Shown here piece after piece: positions 28,438-38,101 of a stretch of DNA of 64,000 nucleotides. Source of the DNA: Mesorhizobium sp. dw_380 (GTDB lineage: Bacteria; Pseudomonadota; Alphaproteobacteria; Rhizobiales; Rhizobiaceae); the NCBI RefSeq assembly GCF_018588885.1, contig NZ_JAFFIW010000026.1, positions 1-64,000 on the forward strand, in the 5' to 3' direction. The notes below the pieces were generated by a model. The model was not told the origin of the DNA. It did not search any database and was given only the letters and a program-made list of their open reading frames with translations. Both the position numbers and the translations under genes were made by a program. How positions within the stretch are numbered: the first letter of the stretch is position 1; every line of letters starts with the position of its first letter.

Positions 28438-29766
28438 TCAGGCCGGACGGGAAGACCTGCGCACCGCGACCGGCCGTAGCGACACCTGCCTCAGGCCAAG
28501 CACGCCGAGCACGAAGAACAGCCAGACCGGGTCGCCGCGATGGAAGAAGAAGCTTTCGAGGAAAGCGTTGAGCGCGGTGAACAGCACCACCATCATGAAA
28601 AAGTCGCCGAGATAGATGTTTTCCTTGCGCAACGGAATGCGCATGTAGTCGCGCAGCGGGGCGACGAGGAAAGTGTAGACCGCCACGCAAAGGGCAGGGA
28701 TGCCCATCAGCACGGCGATGTCGAGATAGCCGTCATGGCCATGCACGATGGTCCTTATGTCCCAAGGCCGGTCGAAGGGCTGGTCCTGGTTGAGCAGCAG
28801 CGGAGTGCCCCAGAAGCTCTCATAGCCGTAACCGGTCCACGGCTTCTTCGCCAGCATCGAGCCGGCGAACTCCCACAGCGTCGTACGCCCGGTGTAGGTG
28901 AGGTCAGGGATATAGACCGCCGCCAGCTGTTTGACTGGCGGCAGGAAGACGATGCCCAGCGTGCCGACCGCGGTGGCGATGATTGCCAGCGCAAACAGGA
29001 TCGGTGTGCCGAGCCGCATGCCCATCAGGCTGGGAAACATCACGATCAGGACCGAGAACGGCACCAGCCCGGCGGTGGTCTTGGAGCCGGTGTGCAGCAT
29101 GAAGATCATCGCCGCGCAGAAGATGCCCGCACCCCACCAGCGCTGGCCGCGCCGGTAGAGGTAAAGGCCCGCGAAGCTGAAGCAGGCCATGATCGGGCCG
29201 GCGATGTTCTTGTGGGTGAACACGCCGCGCCACAGGCCCGCATGTTCGGGTTCCTGTGAATCGGCCGTATGCATCGCCTCGTGCGGGAAGACGATAAGGC
29301 CGAGATAGGAAAGGCCCATGACCACGACGGCGGTGAAGATGATGACCTTGGAAATGGCTTCGGCATCGCGTGGCAGCACCAGGATCGTCGCCATGGTCAG
29401 GATGCCGATCATGGTGAAGGATGCGGCGCGCATGGCGGAGGGCGGGTCGGTCGCCAGCACTACCGACAGGAAGAAGAAACCCAGCATCAGCACCCAGGAC
29501 GGGCTGAGCAGCGAGCGCACGATGCGCGGATCGGCAAAGGCCATCAGCGAGAAGATCGAAACGGCGCCGAGCGAACCGAAACCGAGCTGGTTGACGATGT
29601 CGCCGCCGTCGCCGGTGAGTTCGGCGCCGGCCGGCTGGAACGGGCGGAAGGACACCATGATGACGGTGAACAAGAGTGCCGCGATCGCCGTCGCCACGCC
29701 GTTGCGTGTGAACGCGTCGCTGAGCGGGGCGCGCTCAGTTCTTCTCGGGCTGGCGATACTGCTCAT
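28438..29766 (-). CDS. O-antigen ligase/polymerase family membrane protein (ExoQ/Wzy-like)
   Basis: A protein of about 442 residues with around ten to twelve membrane segments. It has the Wzy_C/O-antigen-ligase core (GLWRGVFTHKNIAGPIMACF, and GRTTLWEFAGSMLAKKPWTG followed by a periplasmic HGHDGYLDIAVLMG loop with the key histidine). It either polymerises repeat units or ligates glycan to lipid A; in rhizobia, ExoQ-type proteins of this size polymerise exopolysaccharide. The start, ATG 29766 or ATG 29772, lies about 30 bp inside the glycosyltransferase gene. The frame continues upstream to 30714 but that part is a shadow. Confidence 0.83.
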   Translation of the reverse strand: MSSIASPRRTERAPLSDAFTRNGVATAIAALLFTVIMVSFRPFQPAGAELTGDGGDIVNQLGFGSLGAVSIFSLMAFADPRIVRSLLSPSWVLMLGFFFLSVVLATDPPSAMRAASFTMIGILTMATILVLPRDAEAISKVIIFTAVVVMGLSYLGLIVFPHEAMHTADSQEPEHAGLWRGVFTHKNIAGPIMACFSFAGLYLYRRGQRWWGAGIFCAAMIFMLHTGSKTTAGLVPFSVLIVMFPSLMGMRLGTPILFALAIIATAVGTLGIVFLPPVKQLAAVYIPDLTYTGRTTLWEFAGSMLAKKPWTGYGYESFWGTPLLLNQDQPFDRPWDIRTIVHGHDGYLDIAVLMGIPALCVAVYTFLVAPLRDYMRIPLRKENIYLGDFFMMVVLFTALNAFLESFFFHRGDPVWLFFVLGVLGLRQVSLRPVAVRRSSRPA

Positions 29767-30733
29767 TGGCATATCCGAATTCGGCCAGCACGCGGCCCAG
29801 CGCCACATGGATGGGATAGATGGCGATTGCCGGCGATCCGGTCCGCGCCAGCCGGACCAGGCCGCGAAACGGCGATGCGGCAAGCAGCGCCAGGCTCTTC
29901 GCGAACACCTTGAAACCGGCCAGCGGCGTGCCGGCGCGCTTCTTCTTCTCGACCAGTGTCGAGATGACGCCGTTGCGCAGGCTGCGGGCCCGGACCCAGT
30001 CGGCCTCGACACGCCGCGCCGGAACGGTTTCGTGCACCTTGGCCTCGGCGCACCAGCCCAGCACAAAGCCCCTTTGCGCCGACCGGCTGAGAAAGTCGGA
30101 ATCGCCGCCGCCCATGAAGTTGAATTTGAGATCGAGGAAGGGCGGCCCCATGGCGACCAGCACGTTGCGTCCGACCAGGAGATTGCCGGACGAATAGAGT
30201 GCCGGCACGCGCCCCGTCTCCCGGTAGGGCGGTGCGAAGACAGGATGTTCGGCCCATTTCGTGTGGGCGGGGTCGGCAAAGACCGGCATTTGCGGGCCGC
30301 CGACGATATCGGCAGCGAGCATTTCGGCAGCCACGCACATGCGATCCAGCCAATGCGGATCGGCGATCTCGTCATCGTCGATGACCAAGAGATGCCTGAA
30401 GTTCGGGAAGTGCAGGATTGCCGTCTGCCAGCCGGCATTGTAGGCGCTGCAATTGCCGCGCTCATGCGCGACGATGACCATGCCCGGCATCTCGCCATGC
30501 TCGAACAGCGGCAGCACCGCCTCGGCGCCTTTACGCGCCTCGGCTTCGTTCTCCATGACGATGACGGCAAAGCGCCTGCCGGTCTGCTGCGCGCGCAGCG
30601 AAGCCAGCGTTTCCAGCACCTGTTCGGGCCGCTTGAAGGTCGGCAAGGTGACGACCGCTTCGACAGCCTCCACGTCAAGCCGGGGAGACCGTCCAGCGAT
30701 CGATACCGAACCATCCGATGGCAAAGGGATCAT
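29735..30733 (-). CDS. Family 2 glycosyltransferase
   Basis: A GT-A fold glycosyltransferase of about 332 residues. It shows the nucleotide-sugar binding start VVTLPTFKRPEQVLETLASL, the metal-binding DDDE motif (HLLVIDDDEIAD) and a typical acceptor-site GGDSDFLSR. It adds a sugar to a growing polysaccharide unit. The start is uncertain: ATG 30733 is used, but an in-frame GTG at 30799 would add 22 residues. It is the first gene of a minus-strand run ending in proC and is divergent from the plus-strand glycosyltransferases. Confidence 0.85.
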   Translation of the reverse strand: MIPLPSDGSVSIAGRSPRLDVEAVEAVVTLPTFKRPEQVLETLASLRAQQTGRRFAVIVMENEAEARKGAEAVLPLFEHGEMPGMVIVAHERGNCSAYNAGWQTAILHFPNFRHLLVIDDDEIADPHWLDRMCVAAEMLAADIVGGPQMPVFADPAHTKWAEHPVFAPPYRETGRVPALYSSGNLLVGRNVLVAMGPPFLDLKFNFMGGGDSDFLSRSAQRGFVLGWCAEAKVHETVPARRVEADWVRARSLRNGVISTLVEKKKRAGTPLAGFKVFAKSLALLAASPFRGLVRLARTGSPAIAIYPIHVALGRVLAEFGYANEQYRQPEKN

Positions 30734-30905
30734 CCGTGTCCAGCCACATGGTGAGTTGCGGTTCTGGTAGCACCACGGTGATAAGGTTTCGTTAATCACC
30801 TTGCACGGAGAAGCCCGCCAGGCAGGGGCTTTCCGGCGTTGATTGTGCTGGCTTAATCAAGGGTTCACCGCGCTTTGCTACCGGCTGCAGCACAGGATAG
30901 GTGAG

Positions 30906-32078
30906 ATGCATCTGCTGTTCGCCACATCGATCGTGCCCGACGGCGCTCTCGCCTCGGGCTATGAGATCGCCAACGCCGCGATCATCGCCGCCTTGCGGCG
31001 CGCCGGCGCGCGTGTCACGGTCATCGGCTTCACCTGGCCCGGGAAAGCCGCGGCCGACCCGGAAAACACGGTCGTCCTTGGTGCGCTCGACGTGCGCACG
31101 GACACTGCCTCCGCGCTGCAAAAGCTCGCCTGGGTCGGCAAGGCGATGCTGTCGGGCCTAACCTTTGCATCGGTCAAATTGCGTGTGGTGTCCGACCATG
31201 ATGTTCGAGCCGCTCTCGAACAAGCCGGCCCGTTCGATGGCTATGTGCTGAATTCCGTGCAGTTCGCCGGCGCCTTCGAAAAGCTCTTCGAAGACCGGCC
31301 TTCGATCTTCGTCGCCCACAATGTCGAGCATCTCTCGGCGCGCGAGAACGCCGCTGCCGTCACGAGTATCTTTCAGCGCTTGCTGTTCCGCCGCGAGGCA
31401 AAGCTGCTCAAGATCATGGAAGAGCGTCTGTGCCGCCGCGCGCGCTTTGTCTTCACTTTGGCCGAGGAGGATCGCACGGCACTCGGCGTCGCCTCCGATG
31501 ATCGCTCGGCGGTGCTGCCGCTGGTGACCGGCGCCAGGACGCCAACCCGGAAAGGCCCGCGCCAGATCGACTGCGACGCCGCTTTGATCGGCACCTGGAC
31601 CTGGCAGCCGAACCGCATCGGCCTCGACTGGTTCCTGGGCAAGGTGGTGCCGCATCTGCGGCCCGGTTTCCGCATCCGCATCGCTGGCCACATGCCTTCC
31701 GGCGTTACCTCGACGCATCCGGGTGTCGAGTTTGTCGGCCGCGTCCCGGATGCCAGGGCTTTCGTGTGCGGCGCCGCCGTTATCCCGCTGATCAGCACCG
31801 CTGGCAGCGGCGTGCAGTTGAAGACTATCGAGACCTTCGAGCTTGGCCTGCCGTCGGTCGCCACCAGCCGCTCGCTGCGCGGCATCGACCATCGCCCCGA
31901 CAATTGCGTCGTCACCGACGATCCGGTCGCCTTCGCCAAGGCGCTGGAGACAGCGGCTGCCACCATCCGGGACGTGGATGGCGGCGCGTTTCATCGTCAG
32001 CAGGTCAAGGCGCTAGATGTCGCCATCCGGCTCGGCCTCGAAAAACTCGGGACGGTCAGGCAGGAGGTGTTTGCATGA
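30906..32078 (+). CDS. GT4-type glycosyltransferase
   Basis: A 390-residue GT-B protein. ATG 30906 follows a GGATAGGTGAG ribosome site; the upstream in-frame codons are rejected. The N-terminal half starts MHLLFATSIVPDGALASGYE, with a Rossmann-like donor-site fold. FVAHNVEHLSARENA is typical of glycosyltransferases acting on surface sugars. The C-terminal half has the GT1/4 loop AAVIPLISTAGSGVQLKTIE followed by a conserved Glu (EQ/ET position). The stop overlaps the next start (ATGA). Confidence 0.82.
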   Translation: MHLLFATSIVPDGALASGYEIANAAIIAALRRAGARVTVIGFTWPGKAAADPENTVVLGALDVRTDTASALQKLAWVGKAMLSGLTFASVKLRVVSDHDVRAALEQAGPFDGYVLNSVQFAGAFEKLFEDRPSIFVAHNVEHLSARENAAAVTSIFQRLLFRREAKLLKIMEERLCRRARFVFTLAEEDRTALGVASDDRSAVLPLVTGARTPTRKGPRQIDCDAALIGTWTWQPNRIGLDWFLGKVVPHLRPGFRIRIAGHMPSGVTSTHPGVEFVGRVPDARAFVCGAAVIPLISTAGSGVQLKTIETFELGLPSVATSRSLRGIDHRPDNCVVTDDPVAFAKALETAAATIRDVDGGAFHRQQVKALDVAIRLGLEKLGTVRQEVFA

Positions 32079-32869
32079 ATATGCACACCGCCCGCGCCGT
32101 GTCCGGGGTCGACAGCTTGAAGACGATCCTCGGCATTCCGGTGCTCGCCATCCGCTGGGGCGATGCGATCGCCCTGCTGAACCGGCTGATTGCCGAGCGG
32201 CGCTTCACCAAGCTCAGCTTCCTCAACGCCCACAATGCGAACATCGCCTATACCGACCCGATCTTTGCCGAGGCGCTTGACGATTTCCTCATCCTGCCGG
32301 ACGGCATCGGCGTCGATCTCGCTGCCAGGCTTCTCTATGGGGCGCCGTTTCCGGACAACCTCAACGGCACCGATTTCGTGCCGGCCTTCCTGCAGGCCTC
32401 GACCAGGCCGCTGACCGTCGGGCTGCTCGGCGCGACGCGTGTCAACGCAGAGGCGGCATCGGTCAAGCTGGCGGCCCTTGCCGTGCAGCACGATTTCGTG
32501 GTCATCCATGATGGCTATTTCTCCGCCGAACAGGAACCGGAGATCATCGGCCGGATCGAAGCGCTGCGGCCCGATATGCTGCTGGTCGCCATGGGCGTGC
32601 CGCGCCAGGAACTATGGATCGAACGCCACATCGATGAACGCCACTGCACCTTGCCGGTCGCGGTCGGCGCGCTGCTCGACTTCCTGAGCGGCTCGGTGCC
32701 GCGCGCGCCGCTGTGGATGCGGCGCCTGCGCCTGGAATGGCTGTTCCGGCTGGCGGTCGAGCCGGGCCGGCTCTGGCGCCGCTACGTGGTCGGCAATCCC
32801 CTATTCCTGTGGCGGGTGCTCAAGCAGAGATGGTCGCGTGGAGCCGAAACGGCCGGAGAGCTTCGTTGA
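32075..32869 (+). CDS. WecG/TagA/CpsF-family glycosyltransferase
   Basis: A 264-residue GT26-type enzyme that adds a sugar such as ManNAcA or glucosyl residues to a lipid-linked acceptor. Motifs: FLNAHNANIAYTDPIFAEAL, the catalytic-region LPDGIGVDLAARLLYG, NGTDFVPAFL, and LLVAMGVPRQELWIERHID. ATG 32075 overlaps the upstream stop and has GGAGG 8 nt before it. The longer frame starting at 31766 overlaps the previous gene and is rejected. Its stop overlaps the next gene's TTG start. Confidence 0.9.
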   Translation: MNMHTARAVSGVDSLKTILGIPVLAIRWGDAIALLNRLIAERRFTKLSFLNAHNANIAYTDPIFAEALDDFLILPDGIGVDLAARLLYGAPFPDNLNGTDFVPAFLQASTRPLTVGLLGATRVNAEAASVKLAALAVQHDFVVIHDGYFSAEQEPEIIGRIEALRPDMLLVAMGVPRQELWIERHIDERHCTLPVAVGALLDFLSGSVPRAPLWMRRLRLEWLFRLAVEPGRLWRRYVVGNPLFLWRVLKQRWSRGAETAGELR

Positions 32870-33795
32870 ACAAGAGGTTCGTTCTAAACGCCCTTGCCGG
32901 CCCGGAACTGTTGCCGAAGACGCCGACGGCGGCGGTGGTGACGGCAAGCTACGCGCCGGACTTCGAGCGTTGCCGCCTGTTGTGCGAGACCATCGATCGG
33001 CATGTCTCCGGTGCCGCGCATCATTACATCCTGGTTGAACATCGCGACGTCCGGCTTTTCCGCCAACTGGAGACAAACCGGCGCACGGTCGTCGACGAGC
33101 GCGACCTGCTGCCGCGCTGGCTGCGCGCTTTCGACGATCCGCTCAGCCTGCTTCGACGGCGTGTCTGGCTCAGCCTGAAGACGCAGCCGCTGCGCGGTTG
33201 GCACGTGCAGCAGTTGCGCCGCATCGCCATCGCGGCGCATGCCAGGGAAGACGTTCTGGTCTTCTGCGATTCCGACGTCGCCTTCTTGAGGCCTTTCGAC
33301 TGCAGCACGTTCTGGCGCGATGGCAAGACGCGGCTGTTCCGTCGTGACGGCGTGCTTGCGGATGAGGGCCACGACGAGCATCGCGTCTGGTCGCGCAATG
33401 CAGGTTCGGCGCTCGGCGTCGATGCGTCCCGGTCATCGATCCACGACTACATTTCGACGCTAATCGCCTGGCGCCGCGATACCGTGCTTGCCATGTGCGG
33501 ACAGATCGAGAAGGTCCATGGCCGCGACTGGGTCGAGGTCGTCGGCTCGGCGCGCAAATTCTCCGAATGCATGATCTATGGCCGCTATGTCGACGATCTG
33601 CTGGACGGAGCCGGTCACTTCCACGCTTCGGAAGAATTCTGCCGCGTCCACTGGACGGGCGAGGCGCTGTCGGACGGCGAGTTCCGCCGCTTCGTTGCCG
33701 ACATGGCGCCGGAGCAGGTGGCGATCGGCATGCAGTCCTTCATCGGCACCGATATCGGCCGCATCCGCCGCCTGATCGGGCTGGATGAAGCATGA
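32866..33795 (+). CDS. DUF6492-like protein, probable glycosyltransferase
   Basis: A 309-residue protein. A TTG at 32866 overlaps the previous stop (TTGA) and has GGAGAG 6 nt upstream, so it is preferred to a start inside the previous gene. The pattern AAVVTASYAPDFERCRLLCE, LVEHRDVRLF and VLVFCDSDVAFLRPFD (a DxD-like metal site) suggests a GT-A nucleotide-sugar enzyme, close to the DUF6492 family as I recall it. The gene ends GATGAAGCATGA, so the stop codon lies inside a palindromic repeat. Confidence 0.7.
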   Translation: MNKRFVLNALAGPELLPKTPTAAVVTASYAPDFERCRLLCETIDRHVSGAAHHYILVEHRDVRLFRQLETNRRTVVDERDLLPRWLRAFDDPLSLLRRRVWLSLKTQPLRGWHVQQLRRIAIAAHAREDVLVFCDSDVAFLRPFDCSTFWRDGKTRLFRRDGVLADEGHDEHRVWSRNAGSALGVDASRSSIHDYISTLIAWRRDTVLAMCGQIEKVHGRDWVEVVGSARKFSECMIYGRYVDDLLDGAGHFHASEEFCRVHWTGEALSDGEFRRFVADMAPEQVAIGMQSFIGTDIGRIRRLIGLDEA

Positions 33796-33836
33796 TCCCG
33801 AAAAGTGGGAACCAGTTTTCGGAAAAGATCATGCTT
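33788..33836. repeat. Palindromic intergenic repeat (RIME-like), copy 1
   Basis: A near-perfect inverted repeat. Outer arms AAGCATGATC and GATCATGCTT enclose inner arms CCGAAAA and TTTTCGG around a GTGGGAACCAG loop. This is the dispersed palindrome common in Mesorhizobium and related genomes. It lies between convergent genes and includes the stop codon of the upstream one, so it may act as a terminator. A longer relative is at 62001-62070. Confidence 0.75.
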
Positions 33837-33850
33837 GAAACAAGAATGTC

Positions 33851-35161
33851 CTAAATCGCCTTCGCCGGCTTGCGCAGCGCCGAATAGGTCAGCAGCATCG
33901 ATGCGAGGTAGAGCAGCAGGAAGACGATGTTGAGCGACAGGATCAGGGTCGAAGTGTTGGAAATTGTGGTCAGCACATAGGTCAGCAGCAGCGCCTTCAG
34001 TCCGGCGAGCAGGCCGAGATTGAGCGCCCGCACCAAGGTCTGGCCGCGCGCGAACAGAAGCTCGGCCTGGTATTCGACAAGATTGCGCAGGCCCGGGACG
34101 CAGATCGCGAGCGCCACCAGGGGCGCGGCCTCGGAGACATTCCTGCCGAGCGCATTGGGGAAGAAATGCAGCACGATGCCAAGCGCGGCCAGCGCCAGCG
34201 TCGAAACGAGGAACACGCCGCCCTCGATGCCGCTCTTGACCGTCAGCCGCGACAACAGGTCCGGCGCGCGCATCATGCGTTGCACCAGCATCATCGAGAA
34301 GGTGCGGATCGGGATCGCCGTCAGGTCGACCAGCCGCATGATGATGGCATAGATGCCGGCCAGATGCGGGCCGCCGATCGCCAGCACCAGCAGCTTGTCG
34401 AATTCCGATTGCAGATAGAACAGCACCTCGGCGCCGGCAACGTAGATGGAATCAGCAAGCCGCCGCAGATAGAGTTCGATGCGAAGCCGCAGTCTTTGGC
34501 GCGGATAGAAGAAACCGAAGGCAAGCAGCAGCGAGGAGGCGTTGGCGCCGATATAGAACCACGACCACACCCAGATGCTGTGCTGCGCCCAGACCATGAA
34601 CAACACCGCGCCAAGCGCCCGCAGCGCCGTCGCCAGGATCGCCAGTACGGCGGCACGGCCGAATTTACCCAGCCCGTTGTTGACGATCAGGGCGACCTCC
34701 ACCGGCCGCCACAACAGCGCTTCGGCGAACACGATCGCCGAAAACACCGACAGCGGCACGGTGCCGGCAAAGAAGACCAGGTAGACGCCGAACGAGGCCG
34801 CGGCCAGCAGCGGCAGCGAGACGATGCCGAGCAGCAGGAAACCGGCGGTGAAGGTGCCGATCAGATTGGGGCGGATGGTGGCGGTGCGGTAGAGCGCCGA
34901 GATGAAACCGAAGGCCAGGATGCGCGACAGCATCACGCCGGCCGCCGAAGCGGTGGCGAACATGCCGAACTCGGAGATCGACAGCGTGTTGGCGAGTGCG
35001 ATGAAATAGGCGAGTGAAAACACCAGCCGCCCGCCGGCACCGCTGATCGCCGAGAAATAGTCGCGGACCAGCCCCCGCCGTTCGGCCACGAAAGTGCCGA
35101 TCCGGGCGAAAGTGCGCCTTTGCGGTATGCCACGAGCCTCGGTCATGTGCTGTGAAGCCAT
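33851..35161 (-). CDS. Polysaccharide flippase (Wzx-like)
   Basis: A 436-residue protein with about twelve membrane segments, the size and pattern of Wzx flippases that move lipid-linked repeat units across the inner membrane. The first segment begins FSLAYFIALANTLSISEFGM, a typical oligosaccharide-flippase opening (ISEFGMFATASA). Charged residues lie in loops, for example SEFDKLLVLAIGG. ATG 35161 is used; an in-frame TTG at 35170 is less likely. It is divergent from the Wzz-like gene and convergent with the DUF6492-like gene. Confidence 0.85.
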   Translation of the reverse strand: MASQHMTEARGIPQRRTFARIGTFVAERRGLVRDYFSAISGAGGRLVFSLAYFIALANTLSISEFGMFATASAAGVMLSRILAFGFISALYRTATIRPNLIGTFTAGFLLLGIVSLPLLAAASFGVYLVFFAGTVPLSVFSAIVFAEALLWRPVEVALIVNNGLGKFGRAAVLAILATALRALGAVLFMVWAQHSIWVWSWFYIGANASSLLLAFGFFYPRQRLRLRIELYLRRLADSIYVAGAEVLFYLQSEFDKLLVLAIGGPHLAGIYAIIMRLVDLTAIPIRTFSMMLVQRMMRAPDLLSRLTVKSGIEGGVFLVSTLALAALGIVLHFFPNALGRNVSEAAPLVALAICVPGLRNLVEYQAELLFARGQTLVRALNLGLLAGLKALLLTYVLTTISNTSTLILSLNIVFLLLYLASMLLTYSALRKPAKAI

Positions 35162-35329
35162 AGGCGGCAAAGCTTAACGCGCGGTTTTGAGGCCCGAACG
35201 CGCTGAAATTGCCGCGCTTGAGGTTATGAAAAGCTTACACGCCGGCCTGCCAAAATTAACCTTTTATTTCCTATGCTTGTTTAGCGTGACTTAACGAATG
35301 CCCGACCGCCGCTGCCAAGCGGCCAAAGA

Positions 35330-37918
35330 GTGAAGCTCCAAGACATGGTCGACAGGGAAAACCGTGAAGACTGGAGGCGCGAGCGTTCATTGCTGGCGCT
35401 CGGCCAGGCCATGCGCGGTGAGGACCATGCGTCCTTGGTCTCGATAGGGGATCGGGCAGATCCGGAATGGCGCGAGGACGCCGCCACACGCCATCGCCTT
35501 GCCCGTTCCCGGCGTGAGGCGCGGACGAACCCAACTGCGTCTGCTGCCGTTGGCACGGAGCGGCTTCGGCCGGACGAGCAGCCGGACGCGGCCGCGCAGG
35601 ACGACGCCTGGCACTCGCAGGAGGACGCCGGCAGCGGCGATCCGCCACCGGCCATGCCGCGCGCACGAACGGCCGATGAAGAACCTTCCGGCAGCACTCG
35701 CACTCATGCCGCATCCGGATCCCGCCAAGAGGGCGACGCATCCTTTGGCGATCGCGGAGATGACCAGCAATGGAAGCCGCTGATCGATCCGATGCAGGTG
35801 GTGCGCGGCATCGCCAGGTCGAAGCTGCTGATCATCACGACCACCCTGATTGGTGCCGGGCTCGGCGTCGCCATCGCGCTGTCGACGCCGAAGAAATATG
35901 AAGCCACCGCCGAACTGATTGTCGATCCGCGCGACCTTAAGCTCACCGACCGCGACCTTACCCAGAGTGTCGTCGCCTCCGACGCCACGCTTGCCATCGT
36001 CGAAAATCAGGTCCGGGTGCTGACCTCGGGCACGGTCTTGAACAAGGTTGTCGACAAGCTCAACCTGGTCAACGATCCGGAGTTCAATGGCCAGGGCACC
36101 GGCGGCCTCGGCATCAGGTCTCTCATCCATTCTATTCTGTCGCGCCAGGATGACCCGAGCGGTGCCGATGAAGTTCGCCGGCGCGCGCTCGCGGTTGGCA
36201 ACCTGGCCGAAAGCCTCTCGGTCGAGCGCGGCGGCAAGACTTTCGTCATCACCGTCAGCGCAATCACGCAGAACGGCGAGAAATCGGCGCTCATCGCCAA
36301 CACGATGACGGACGTGTTTCTGCAGACATTTGGCCAGATACAGTCCGATACCGCTGGCCGCGCGACCGACGAACTGACTGCAAGGCTCGATGAACTGCGC
36401 AAGGGCGTCGAGGCGGCCGAGCGCAAGGTTGAGGATTTCAGGGCCTCGCACGATCTTGTCGATGCGCAGGGGCACCTGATCAGCGACGACGAGATGCTGA
36501 AGCTCAACGAGCAGCTTTCGGTCGCCCGCGCCCGAACGTTGGAACTGAATGCAAGGGCGGCTTCGGCGCGATCTCTCGATGTCAATTCGGTCCTCTCCGG
36601 CACGTTGCCGGAAGAGATCAACTCCAACACGATGAGCGACCTGCGCTCGCAATATGCGACGCTCAAGCAGGAGGCAGACCGCGCCGCCATCCGGCTTGGG
36701 CCCCGCCATCCCGAACTCCAGGCCGTCAACGCACAGATCGCCGGTGCCCGCGACCGCATCGCCGGCGAGTTGCGCCGCATCGCGTCCTCGCTGCAGGTTG
36801 ACCTGAAACGCGCCGTACAACTCGAACAGGACCTCTCTTCCCGCCTTGCCCAGCTCAAGGTGCGCAGCGGCGACGTCAACAGCGATCTGGTATCAATGCG
36901 CGAACTGGAGCGTGAGGCCGCCGCCAAGCGCTCCGTCTACGAACAGTTCCTGCTGCGCGCCAAGGAGACCGGCGAGCAGAAGGACATCAACACCGCCAAC
37001 ATGAACGTCATCTCCAAGGCCTTTGCGCCGCTTGAGGCGAAAGGCCCGTCGCGGGCCCTGACGGCGCTTGCCGGCCTGCTTCTGGGTTTTGCCTCCGGCC
37101 TCGGTCTTGGGGCCATGCGCGGCGCCTATGAAAGCTTGCGCGAGACCGCGGCATCGCGCTCGCGCCGTGACCGCAAGGCGCCCCTCGAGGAGCAAGTATT
37201 ACGGGCACCAACGCCGCCCGCCCCACCACTGCCGGCAACGCCGGTGCCTCCGGCGCCGACGCCACCCGCATCGCCGCCGCCTCCCGCACAGGCCGAAGCC
37301 GCGCCAGCCGAACGGCCCGGGCGGATCGGCGCGCTGATGGCGACGTTGCGCAATGCCCTATCCCGCAAGCCACCCGCCGAAGCGGACGACGACATTTCCG
37401 GCGAGTTCGCCGCCTTTGGCGGAAACACGCGGCCAGCGGCGGATGCTTCGGTGCCCTCCGGCCTGCCGAACCTGGATTCGACCTTCATGCCTCGGCCGGA
37501 GCCGGCGGACTATTCGCGGCCGCCTTTCCAGCCAGGTTTCGATGCCACTTATACCCGCCCGATGGGCCCGCCGTCGCGGTCGCCTCTGATGCAGCCGCAG
37601 CCGATCAATCCGGCTCCGCCACCCTATCCCCCTGTACAGCAGACGGGCTATCCGCGGATGCAGCCGTGGCAGGCGCCGTCGCCGGCAGGTCACCTCTACA
37701 CCCAAGCCATGGCGCCTTATGCCGGGCATATGCCATACCCGCCGCAGCCTGCTCCGCCGCAGTCACCAGCCTATCCAGCCGAACCATCGGCAGGGCCTTC
37801 GCAGGTCGAGGAAAGCGCCGAACAGGCGCCGATCGAGGAAATTCGCGCCAGCCTGCGCGAATTCCGCGAGGCGGTCCGCGAACTCACCGAGAGCCGCGCC
37901 CGCCGCCGCTATTTCTGA
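35330..37918 (+). CDS. Wzz/GumC-type polysaccharide co-polymerase without kinase domain
   Basis: An 862-residue protein (GTG 35330; ATG 35345 is an alternative). A 145-residue charged N-terminal tail comes before membrane helix 1 (about 163-180). A Wzz domain with large periplasmic coiled coils follows (about 185-560, including IRLGPRHPELQAVNAQIAGA), then the GumC-like PRK motif region and helix 2 (about 580-600). In ExoP-like proteins a BY-kinase with Walker motifs would follow. Here there is instead a 260-residue Pro/Ala-rich cytoplasmic tail ending in a short amphipathic, Arg/Glu-rich helix (EEIRASLREFREAVRELTES). It probably controls chain length; regulation by tyrosine phosphorylation must work differently. 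Confidence 0.85.
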   Translation: MKLQDMVDRENREDWRRERSLLALGQAMRGEDHASLVSIGDRADPEWREDAATRHRLARSRREARTNPTASAAVGTERLRPDEQPDAAAQDDAWHSQEDAGSGDPPPAMPRARTADEEPSGSTRTHAASGSRQEGDASFGDRGDDQQWKPLIDPMQVVRGIARSKLLIITTTLIGAGLGVAIALSTPKKYEATAELIVDPRDLKLTDRDLTQSVVASDATLAIVENQVRVLTSGTVLNKVVDKLNLVNDPEFNGQGTGGLGIRSLIHSILSRQDDPSGADEVRRRALAVGNLAESLSVERGGKTFVITVSAITQNGEKSALIANTMTDVFLQTFGQIQSDTAGRATDELTARLDELRKGVEAAERKVEDFRASHDLVDAQGHLISDDEMLKLNEQLSVARARTLELNARAASARSLDVNSVLSGTLPEEINSNTMSDLRSQYATLKQEADRAAIRLGPRHPELQAVNAQIAGARDRIAGELRRIASSLQVDLKRAVQLEQDLSSRLAQLKVRSGDVNSDLVSMRELEREAAAKRSVYEQFLLRAKETGEQKDINTANMNVISKAFAPLEAKGPSRALTALAGLLLGFASGLGLGAMRGAYESLRETAASRSRRDRKAPLEEQVLRAPTPPAPPLPATPVPPAPTPPASPPPPAQAEAAPAERPGRIGALMATLRNALSRKPPAEADDDISGEFAAFGGNTRPAADASVPSGLPNLDSTFMPRPEPADYSRPPFQPGFDATYTRPMGPPSRSPLMQPQPINPAPPPYPPVQQTGYPRMQPWQAPSPAGHLYTQAMAPYAGHMPYPPQPAPPQSPAYPAEPSAGPSQVEESAEQAPIEEIRASLREFREAVRELTESRARRRYF

Positions 37919-38101
37919 GCTACAAAATACGTTGCCGAGGCGGAACAAAACCTTCCCGGTTTCGCGTAAACGGCATCGGACGGCGTTTTGGCGGGATTGC
38001 CTGGTGGTATTTTCGTGACAATGCCGCGCTGCATGTTGCCGGCGCCGCTGCACTGTGTTCCCGGAAGCGGCGTTGGACGAAACGATGTTTGAGGATGGTT
38101 C

